Part shown: piece after piece, positions 57,933-64,000 of the stretch
How positions within the stretch are numbered: position 1 is the first letter of the stretch
How the letters are laid out: the number at the start of each line of letters is the position of its first letter
Origin: Actinoplanes philippinensis
Lineage (GTDB): Bacteria; Actinomycetota; Actinomycetes; Mycobacteriales; Micromonosporaceae
NCBI RefSeq assembly: GCF_900113015.1
Contig: NZ_FONV01000019.1
Coordinates: 62,001 to 126,000 of the forward strand
DNA: 64,000 nt
Direction of reading: 5' to 3'
Position numbers and translations under genes: made by a program
Notes under the pieces: generated by a model
What the model was told of the DNA's origin: nothing
The model's input: the letters and a program-made list of their open reading frames with translations, nothing else
Database searches by the model: none

Positions 57933-58727
57933 ATGACATACCCGCCGCCGCCCGGCGAGCCGCTGCCGCCGCCCGTCGACCCGTATGAGTCGCCGCAGCC
58001 CACTCAGCCGCAGTACATGCAGCCGCAGTACACCCCGCCTTCCTTCGGGGGCCACGGCTACGGGCAGCAGCCCGCCTACCCGATGGCGCCGCCGGCCGCG
58101 ACCGGGTCCCGGACGGTGGCGATCACCCTGGTGTCGATCGCGATCGGGCTGGTCCTGCTGGTCGGCGGCGGGACCGTCATCTACCTGCTGGGTCAGAAGA
58201 CGTCCGGGACCGGCGCGGTTAAAGGCGCGAGCCCCAGCCCGAGCGCCTCGCCGACGGCCGGCCCGGCGGAGGCGGACATCAGCATCAGCGAGCCGAAGAC
58301 GCTCAACGACTATCCCAAGATCGAGGCCGAGGACTTCGAGTCGCTCACCGGTGACCTGGAGAAACAGTTGAAGGGCTATCCCGGCGCGGACAACGCGTTC
58401 GGGGCCGTCTACGGGGACGTCGACGACAAGAAGCTGATCGCCGCGCTCGCGGCCGAGGTCGACATCGACGATCCACAGCAGATGCTGGACACGATGTTCC
58501 AGTCGTTCAGCGGAAAGAGCCAGCTCACCGGGGTCTCCGCGGCCGGTCTCGGCGACCTCGGCGGTGTCGCCCAGTGCGGCGACACCACATCGGGGGAGTA
58601 CGAGATGGCCCTCTGCGGGTGGGCCGACGAGGGCAGCGTCGGCATGTTCCTGTTCTTCGACGAGACCGCGGTCGACGTGAAGGGCGACTTCCCCGACATG
58701 CGAGCCGAGATCGAGTCGAAGGACTGA
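57933..58727 (+). CDS. Membrane protein with Pro-rich N-terminus, unknown
   Basis: A protein of 264 residues. Pro/Tyr/Gln-rich cytoplasmic segment (PPPPGEPLPPPVDPYESPQPTQ, with PQYMQPQYTPP), one membrane helix (VAITLVSIAIGLVLLVGGGTVIYLL), a Ser/Pro linker, then an extracytoplasmic domain (YPKIEAEDFESLTGDLEKQL, CGDTTSGEYEMALCGWADEGSVGMFLFFDET) with two Cys likely disulfide-bonded. This layout is frequent in actinomycete surface proteins of unknown function. ATG 57933 follows the hydrolase stop by 13 bases, suggesting one transcript. Confidence 0.82.
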   Translation: MTYPPPPGEPLPPPVDPYESPQPTQPQYMQPQYTPPSFGGHGYGQQPAYPMAPPAATGSRTVAITLVSIAIGLVLLVGGGTVIYLLGQKTSGTGAVKGASPSPSASPTAGPAEADISISEPKTLNDYPKIEAEDFESLTGDLEKQLKGYPGADNAFGAVYGDVDDKKLIAALAAEVDIDDPQQMLDTMFQSFSGKSQLTGVSAAGLGDLGGVAQCGDTTSGEYEMALCGWADEGSVGMFLFFDETAVDVKGDFPDMRAEIESKD

Positions 58728-58759
58728 CCGGGCGATGCCCGCCTGTCCGGCGGGATCAC

Positions 58760-58925
58760 CTGCCGGGGTAAGGGGGTTGCCGGGCCGGCGGGGATTGCTT
58801 GCCGGGGTAGGGGTTGCCGGGCCGACGAGGCTTGCTTGCCGGGGTAGGGGATTGCCGGGGCCGACGGGGATTTCTCGCCGGGGAAGGGGCTTGCCCGGAC
58901 CTGCGGGGATCTCTCGCCGGGTAGG
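58760..58925. repeat. Degenerate 37-39-bp tandem repeat
   Basis: About 4.3 copies of a unit beginning TGCCGGGGTAGGGG and containing TTGCCGGGCCGACGGGGAT start near 58761, 58800, 58837 and 58876. It is non-coding and lies between the membrane gene and the pectate lyase terminator. Confidence 0.75.
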
Positions 58926-58926
58926 G

Positions 58927-58963
58927 CCCGCCCGGGCCGGTGGCGACCACCGGCCCGGGCGGG
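58927..58963. terminator. Convergent terminator, 17-bp stem
   Basis: Positions 58927-58943 pair perfectly with 58947-58963 around a CGA loop (core GCCGGTGG/CCACCGGC). It lies 20 bases from the pectate lyase stop and can end transcription from both sides. Confidence 0.85.
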
Positions 58964-58982
58964 GTGGAGAGGTGGTGCCGGC

Positions 58983-60545
58983 TCAGGAGGCGTAGGTCTC
59001 GAACTCCGCGATCTTCGGGGTGCCCGACGAGCTGGTGATCTTGAAGGTGATCTTCGTGGTCGAGGTGGCCGCGAAGGTCTTCACACCGCCGCCGGTGCCG
59101 GAGGCCAGGACCGCGCCGGTGGCGCCGTCGAGGATCTGGAAGGCGCCGATCGACGACCCGGACGCCTCCCGAATGTTGATCTTCGAGACGGTGACGGCCG
59201 AGCCCCACTTGATCGAGATGTCGCCGGTCGCGCCGCTCGGCGACCAGATGGTGGTCAGGCTGCCGTCGCGGACGTTGCCGTAGCTGGTGCCGCTCGCCTT
59301 GCTGGAGCCGTCCGCGCCGGCGCCCGAGGCCAGGCTCAGGTTCGTGCCGGTCGGCTGGCTGGTGCCGGGGCTCGGCGACGTCGGGGTGCTGGGCGACGTC
59401 GACGGGCTGGACGGCGGGTTCGACGTCGGGCCGGTGGTGACCGAGCAGCTGCCGGTCGAGACGGCCAGGCCCTTGCCGGCGCCGGCGGTCGAGGCGACCA
59501 CCGACGGCACGCAGGAGGCGGCGTCGAGCGTGTACGAGTACGGGACGCTCACCGTCGTGGTCGAGGCCATGCCCGGTCCGGCCGGCTTGTTCTCCGTGCC
59601 GGCGGCCGACCAGGTCACGTTGTCGAGGATGTTGCCGGACGTCTGCCAATAGCCGGCCGCGTCGGTGTAGAACGTGCCGAGCACGTCCTTGGAGTCCTCG
59701 AAGTAGTTGTTGTCCACCTTCGCCTTCGCGCCGGCACGGGAGTTGATGCCCGACTCGTTGAGGCTGAAGTAGTGGTTGTTGTAGATGTGCGCGACACCGC
59801 CACGCAGCAACGGCGTACGGGAGTCGATGTTCTGGTACTTGTTGTGGTGGAAGGTGATGAAGCTGTTGCCGGTGTCGGTCTCGCTGGAGCCGATCAGCCC
59901 ACCACGGCCGGAGTTGCGCAGGATGCTGTAGGACAGCGTGACGTACTGGGTGTCGTCCTTCATGTCGAACAGCCCGTCGAAGCCCTCCGACTCGCCGCCC
60001 GACGCCTCCAGGGTGACGTGGTCGACCCAGACGTTGCGGACCGTGCTCTCCATGCCGATGGCGTCGCCGCCGTTGGAGGTCGGCGAGCCGGACTTCTTGA
60101 CGTTCTTCACCGTCACGTTCTGGATGATGATGTTGCTGGAGTCCCGGATGTGGATGCCCAGCTGATCGAAGGTGGCGCCGGCGCCGACACCGATGATGGT
60201 GACGTTGCTGATCTCCTTGAGCTCGATCTTGTCGGCCGCGGTGTTGCAGCTGCCGCCGGACACCTTCGTCGTGTTGCCGTGGTTGATCGTGCCCTCGACC
60301 TGGATGATGATCGGCGTGTTGCTCGCCGCGCGGGTGCACAGCGCATTGTGGATCTGGGTGCCGGTGGTGGCCTTGACCGTGACGCCGCCCGCGCCGCCGG
60401 TGGTGCCGCCGTTCTGCGTGGCGTAACCGGTGACGCCACCGGTCGCGGCCGACGCCTCGTGCTGGGGGAGGCCCAGGGCGATCGCCCCGGCCAGTCCGGC
60501 GACGCCGGCCGCAGCGGACAGTCGCAGTGCGATGGATCGTCTCAT
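58983..60545 (-). CDS. Exported pectate lyase (PL1) with C-terminal discoidin-like module
   Basis: Exported lyase of 520 residues. Signal peptide MRRSIALRLSAAAGVAGLAGAIALG. The PL1 parallel beta-helix has the family blocks VWVDHVTL, DGLFDMKDDTQYVTLSYSIL and FHHNKYQNIDSRTPLLRGGVAHIYNNHYF, the latter with the catalytic-type Arg. It cleaves polygalacturonate by beta-elimination with calcium. A Ser/Pro/Thr linker leads to a CBM/F5-8C-like domain (YGNVRDGSLTTIWSPSG ... ITFKITSSSGTPKIAEFETYA). ATG 60545 is chosen. A LacI-type palindrome lies 94 bases upstream. Confidence 0.94.
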   Translation of the reverse strand: MRRSIALRLSAAAGVAGLAGAIALGLPQHEASAATGGVTGYATQNGGTTGGAGGVTVKATTGTQIHNALCTRAASNTPIIIQVEGTINHGNTTKVSGGSCNTAADKIELKEISNVTIIGVGAGATFDQLGIHIRDSSNIIIQNVTVKNVKKSGSPTSNGGDAIGMESTVRNVWVDHVTLEASGGESEGFDGLFDMKDDTQYVTLSYSILRNSGRGGLIGSSETDTGNSFITFHHNKYQNIDSRTPLLRGGVAHIYNNHYFSLNESGINSRAGAKAKVDNNYFEDSKDVLGTFYTDAAGYWQTSGNILDNVTWSAAGTENKPAGPGMASTTTVSVPYSYTLDAASCVPSVVASTAGAGKGLAVSTGSCSVTTGPTSNPPSSPSTSPSTPTSPSPGTSQPTGTNLSLASGAGADGSSKASGTSYGNVRDGSLTTIWSPSGATGDISIKWGSAVTVSKINIREASGSSIGAFQILDGATGAVLASGTGGGVKTFAATSTTKITFKITSSSGTPKIAEFETYAS

Positions 60546-60638
60546 GTGTCGATTCACCTGTTTTCTCAGCGCGCCGTCGGGATGCGCGCACGGGGGATGG
60601 CGCGGCGGCCGATTAAGGGGATGACCACCGCTACATGC

Positions 60639-60654
60639 AGGAAAGCGCTTTCCT
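60639..60654. promoter_or_regulatory. LacI/catabolite-type operator
   Basis: AGGAAAGCGCTTTCCT is a perfect 16-bp palindrome with the central GCGC typical of LacI-family repressor sites. It lies upstream of the pectate lyase and 61-76 bases before the divergent membrane paralogue gene. Confidence 0.7.
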
Positions 60655-60714
60655 CCTGCCTGATAACGCAGGATAGAGCGACTTCCGTGAATGAGGCAAG
60701 CGTTCGCGCCTAAG

Positions 60715-61478
60715 GTGCCGGGCATACTCCGCAGAATCCTCACCGCGCTCACGGTCGCGGCGCTGGGCGCCGCCCTCGGCGGCTCACGCGCCTGGCGCTC
60801 ACCGGGCGACCTGCTCACCGACGAGCAGGCCCGCGCCCTGGTCGCCACCGCGACGGACGATGTTCCGGCGGCGTTCGTGGAGCGGTTCGACGCGGTCTTC
60901 GGCTACCGATACCCCGAGGACCGGCTGTGGGGCAGCGACGATGACGGGCCCGGGTTCGCGGTGGTCACGATCAACACCCCCACCGAGGGGTACGCCGTAC
61001 TGGTCACCCGGTCGAGAGGAGGCTTCGAGGAGCTGGGCTGGCGGGCGGCGGACGATCCGGGGGTGACGGTGGCTTCGTGGCCCGGCGCGACAGTCTGAAA
61101 GTGACCACCTACGGGGCTCACCCGTGCGGCCCGGACGATGTGGAGTCCTGCGGCGCGCCACGGTCGGCCTGGCCGTACCCCGCCCTGGCCTTCGCTTTCG
61201 AACGCACCCGCCCACCGCTCGCCGTCCCGCTGACCGCGGCCGGCCGGCTTCTCGGCCTGGGCGCCGGATGGCTGCTCGCCGTCGTCGCCGCCGACCGGCG
61301 TCTGTGGTGGCGGGGCCTGGCCCTGACCGCGCCCGCCACCGCCATGGTCACCGCGTTCGCCCTGGTCCCGGGCGATGATCCGGTCTGGGAGGGCTACCTG
61401 TACCTGGGGCTGCGCCCGCTCGCCGTGGTCGGCGTGGTCCTGCTGGTCGTGGCCCTGGTCAAGGGCCGCCGCTCATGA
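60715..61478 (+). pseudogene. Frameshifted membrane-protein paralogue
   Basis: Reading from GTG 60715 gives a signal/TM start (ILRRILTALTVAALGAALGG), LTDEQARALVATATDDVPAAFVERFDAVFGY and PGFAVVTINTPTEGYAVLVTRS, then stops after DPGVTVASWPGATV at 61098. From about 61085 the next frame continues with SLKVTTYGAHPCGPDDVES and two membrane segments to the TGA at 61476-61478. Together the two parts align along the whole length of the following gene. A one-base frameshift near 61085-61098 splits it; the second part could still start at GTG 61077. Its end overlaps the next ATG. Confidence 0.75.
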
Positions 61479-62368
61479 TCAGGCTTCTCCTCGCGCTGAC
61501 GGTGGCCGCCGTCGCTGCGGCCGCGGGCTCCGCGGCGGGCTGGCTCTTCGCCGCGGATCTGCCGACCGACCGGCAGGCGCGGGCCCTCGTCGCCGCGGCT
61601 GTTCCTGATCAGCAGGCGGCGATCGTCAACCGGTTCGACGTGTCGTTCGGCTACGAGAACGGCCGCTACACGCCGGGCTTCGTGACCGTCACGATCAACT
61701 ACCCGGACAGCGCCGCGGATTCCGACCTGGCCATCCGCGTCGAGCAGGGTTTCGAACGGATGGGCTGGGCCGTCTCGAACGCCGGCGACGGCAGCGGCTT
61801 CGAGGAGGCGGTCGGCGACGGCCTGTCCATGCGGCTGATCAACGCCGCGTACTGCGAGCCGCGGGAGCCGCAGTGGTGCGGCTCCGAGATCGGCGGTAGC
61901 GGTCCCTTCCCGGCGCTGGCCTTACGATTCCAGCCGGCCGCCCCGTGGCCCGTCGTGCCGCTGAGTGTCGCGGCCTGGTTCGCCGGCCTGGTCGCGGGTT
62001 GGCGGCTGGGCGGCCGGAGCCGGCTCCGGTGGCTGGGGCGATCCGGTCTGGTCCTGATGCTGCCGGCCATGGTTGCTGTGACGGCGGGGACTGTGCGGCC
62101 CGGCAACGAGCCCGCCTGGGCGTCGCTGATGGACCGGCGGTTCGGGGCGCTCGCGCTGGCCGGCGCCATTCTGCTGGTGGTGGCCCTGATCGCCGGTCGT
62201 GCGAACAGCGATGCCCCAGCCGCAGGGGGATCGGCTGGGGCATCGCGGTCCTCGGCCGGTCAGGCCGTGATCCGGGGGCTCACCGTTACCTTCGGCCCGT
62301 ACCGCGGCGGCCCGATCGCCGATACGGTGCGCGATGGTGACCGTGTGGTTGCCGTGAGACGGTGGTGA
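61475..62368 (+). CDS. Membrane protein paralogue with extended C-terminus
   Basis: Protein of 297 residues: signal/TM start, DLPTDRQARALVAAAVPDQQAAIVNRFDVSFGY, PGFVTVTINYPDS, an extracytoplasmic domain with AAYCEPREPQWCGSE, then three membrane segments ending ILLVVALIAGRAN. The preceding paralogue stops at the equivalent point (VALVKGRRS), but this frame runs 54 codons further, through a 15-bp hairpin at 62208-62246 and into the leader of pntA. The natural stop may have been lost. The function is unknown. Confidence 0.78.
   Translation: MIRLLLALTVAAVAAAAGSAAGWLFAADLPTDRQARALVAAAVPDQQAAIVNRFDVSFGYENGRYTPGFVTVTINYPDSAADSDLAIRVEQGFERMGWAVSNAGDGSGFEEAVGDGLSMRLINAAYCEPREPQWCGSEIGGSGPFPALALRFQPAAPWPVVPLSVAAWFAGLVAGWRLGGRSRLRWLGRSGLVLMLPAMVAVTAGTVRPGNEPAWASLMDRRFGALALAGAILLVVALIAGRANSDAPAAGGSAGASRSSAGQAVIRGLTVTFGPYRGGPIADTVRDGDRVVAVRRW
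62208..62246 (+). terminator. Terminator-like hairpin inside the paralogue's 3' extension
   Basis: A perfect 15-bp stem (62208-62222 with 62232-62246; core GATGCCCCAGCCG/CGGCTGGGGCATC) around a 9-base loop. It sits just after the point where the paralogous gene stops, as an ordinary terminator would. Confidence 0.7.
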
Positions 62369-62474
62369 GACGCCCCTGGATATCGGCGTACTGGTGGGTA
62401 ACAATCACCCGGCGTATTGAACCGGCGGCTCCGGCTCGCCGTTTCCATGGTCAACATCTACCGAGGAGTCGACG

Positions 62475-63992
62475 GTGATCATCGGTGTACTGAGGGACCC
62501 GGATCCGGGTGAGCGTCGTGTGGCGGCCACTCCCGCCACCGTGGAGCAGTTGGCCAAACTGGGATATCAGGTGGTGGTGGAGCCCGGCGCCGGTGCCGGG
62601 GCGTCCTTCTCCGACCAGGCGTACGCCGAGGCCGGGGCGACGATCGGCGACCCGCTGGGCGCCGACGTCGTGTTCACCATCAACCCGCCGCTGGATCGGC
62701 TCGACAGGCTGGCCGAGGGCGCCACGCTGATCGGCATGCTGAACCCGCGCCTCGCGCCGGAGCTCGTCGAGGACCTCGCCCGCCGCCCGATCACCGCCCT
62801 GTCGATGGACGCGGTGCCGCGCATCTCCCGGGCCCAGTCACTCGACGTGCTGTCCTCGATGGCCAACATCGCCGGGTACCGGGCCGTGGTCGAGGCCGCC
62901 CACGCGTTCGGCCGGTTCTTCACCGGGCAGGTCACCGCCGCCGGCAAGGTCCCCCCGGCCAAGGTCCTGGTGGCCGGCGCGGGCGTCGCCGGGCTCGCGG
63001 CCATCGGCGCCGCCGGCAGTCTGGGCGCGATCGTACGGGCCACCGACCCCCGCCCCGAGGTGGCCGACCAGGTCCGCTCCCTCGGCGGCGAGTACCTCTC
63101 GGTCGAGGCCGCCGACGTCGAGGTCTCGTCCACCGGATACGCCAAGGAGATGTCCGACGACTACAACGACCGGGCCGCGCGGCTCTACGCCGACCAGGCT
63201 CGCGAGGTCGACATCGTGATCACCACCGCGCTGATCCCCGGCCGCCCGGCGCCCCGGCTGATCACCGCGGACATGGTCGCCACCATGAGGTCCGGCAGCG
63301 TGATCGTCGACATGGCCGCGGCCAACGGCGGCAACGTCGAGGGCACCGTCGCCGGCGAGGTGGTCGTCACCGCCAACGGCGTGACGATCATCGGCTACAC
63401 CGACCTCGCCGGCCGGCTGCCCGCCCAGGCCAGCCAGCTCTACGGCACCAACCTGGTCAACCTGATGAAGCTGCTCACCCCCGGCAAGGACGGGCAGCTG
63501 GTTCTCGACTTCGACGACGTGGTGCAGCGGGCGGTCACCGTGGTCCGCGACGGGGAGCTGACCTGGCCGCCGCCGCCCGTCGCGGTGTCCGCGGTCCCCG
63601 CCGCCGTCGCCGCGAAACCGGTGGAGGCCGTCGGGAAACCGGTCCGCAAGCCGCGCGACCCGCTGCTGATCACGGGTGTCGCGGCGGCCGCGCTGTTCCT
63701 GCTCACCGCCGCCGCCCCGGCCGCGCTGCGCGGGCACCTGACCGTGTTCGCGCTGGCCATCGTGATCGGCTACTACGTGATCGGGCACGTGCACCACGCG
63801 CTGCACACCCCGCTCATGTCGGTCACCAACGCGATCTCCGGGATCATCGTCGTCGGCGCCCTGCTCCAGCTCGGCCACGGCGGCGCCGTCGTCACCGGTC
63901 TCAGCGTCGTGGCGATCCTGCTGGCCAGCATCAACGTCTTCGGTGGCTTCGCGGTGACCCGCCGGATGCTCGCCATGTTCTCGAGGAGCTGA
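62475..63992 (+). CDS. pntA: NAD(P) transhydrogenase subunit alpha
   Basis: Proton-translocating transhydrogenase alpha subunit of 505 residues, which drives NADPH formation from NADH. Domain I (1-385) binds NAD(H): GVLRDPDPGERRVAATP, KVLVAGAGVAGLAAIGAAGSLGAIVRATDPRPEVADQV and GYTDLAGRLPAQASQLYGTNLVNL. A Pro/Ala/Val linker follows, then the alpha-type membrane part (FLLTAAAPAALRGHLTVFALAIVIGYYVIGHVHHALHTPLMSVTNAISGIIVVGALLQLG). So alpha-1 and alpha-2 are fused as in E. coli PntA. The start is GTG 62475. pntB follows after two bases. Confidence 0.96.
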   Translation: MIIGVLRDPDPGERRVAATPATVEQLAKLGYQVVVEPGAGAGASFSDQAYAEAGATIGDPLGADVVFTINPPLDRLDRLAEGATLIGMLNPRLAPELVEDLARRPITALSMDAVPRISRAQSLDVLSSMANIAGYRAVVEAAHAFGRFFTGQVTAAGKVPPAKVLVAGAGVAGLAAIGAAGSLGAIVRATDPRPEVADQVRSLGGEYLSVEAADVEVSSTGYAKEMSDDYNDRAARLYADQAREVDIVITTALIPGRPAPRLITADMVATMRSGSVIVDMAAANGGNVEGTVAGEVVVTANGVTIIGYTDLAGRLPAQASQLYGTNLVNLMKLLTPGKDGQLVLDFDDVVQRAVTVVRDGELTWPPPPVAVSAVPAAVAAKPVEAVGKPVRKPRDPLLITGVAAAALFLLTAAAPAALRGHLTVFALAIVIGYYVIGHVHHALHTPLMSVTNAISGIIVVGALLQLGHGGAVVTGLSVVAILLASINVFGGFAVTRRMLAMFSRS

Positions 63993-63994
63993 GC

Positions 63995-64000
63995 ATGTCC
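63995..64000 (+). CDS. pntB: NAD(P) transhydrogenase subunit beta, first two codons
   Basis: ATG 63995 begins two bases after the pntA stop, with GAGGAG 8-13 bases upstream inside pntA. By synteny this is the start of pntB; only Met-Ser is inside the window. Confidence 0.7.

Overview
The window is very GC-rich, densely packed actinobacterial chromosome. It shows GTG/TTG starts, ATGA/GTGA start-stop overlaps, many HTH regulators, a Scr1-type regulator, secreted multidomain enzymes and a two-gene-style PntA. Gene content and protein style fit a filamentous actinomycete, most likely Micromonosporaceae (Actinoplanes-like); that assignment is inference, since no rRNA is present. I see no tRNA, rRNA, CRISPR array, insertion sequence or prophage.

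Layout. 1-9000: a LuxR-type two-component pair cut by the window edge, an ArsR/luciferase-like oxidoreductase pair, a CPBP protease, a HAD hydrolase, a TetR/FAD-monooxygenase divergon and a YraQ-type permease with its TIGR03943 partner. 9000-18000: a Scr1-type regulator with a small overlapping partner, a secreted propeller-like protein, MerR-VOC and GlxA-type regulators flanking a collapsed MerR pseudogene, a cupin, two orphan and partly truncated subunits of a xanthine/CO-dehydrogenase-type enzyme, an SGNH hydrolase, an iron-sulfur photolyase and a GNAT. 18017-25472: a tightly overlapping four-gene operon for exported proteins: small laccase, a giant ThuA/discoidin/sugar-dehydrogenase/PKD/DUF1080 protein, a blue-copper Ig-repeat protein and a beta-helical protein. 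It probably acts on oxidised (keto-) sugars outside the cell. 25473-26234 is a gene-free divergent region with three strong hairpins. 26235-36000: an HTH protein with an unrecognised C-terminal domain coupled to a glycosyltransferase, an MFS carrier, gpsA, a subtilase-CAP fusion, a membrane NACHT NTPase, and relics of a response regulator and of a small membrane gene.

36000-44000: a giant PAS/GAF histidine kinase, an MmpS-like membrane protein, a YdeI-family protein, a leaderless AlpA-like HTH and an exported FG-GAP protein. 43857-52122: a two-component system at the end of a seven-gene operon (GT2, DUF2064 transferase, methyltransferase, cytochrome-b/molybdopterin fusion, membrane protein), divergent from an epimerase and a membrane glycosyltransferase-like protein. 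The shared promoter region carries three evenly spaced direct repeats that look like binding sites for an OmpR-type regulator; the whole looks like a regulated glycoconjugate pathway of unknown product. 52139-64000: a HypX-like protein lacking its second half, DUF2071 and SDR proteins with a divergent MmyB-type regulator, secreted and membrane unknowns, a pectate lyase behind a LacI-type palindrome, a tandem pair of membrane paralogues (one frameshifted, one apparently reading through its own terminator), and pntA with the first codons of pntB.

A recurrent theme is gene decay by small deletions: two regulators reduced to N-terminus plus C-terminus, several frameshifts, and two enzymes cut back to one domain. 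The strongest candidates for undescribed biology are the exported copper/keto-sugar operon with its shared C-terminal domain, the two-component-controlled glycoconjugate cluster, the HTH/glycosyltransferase pair and the membrane NACHT protein.
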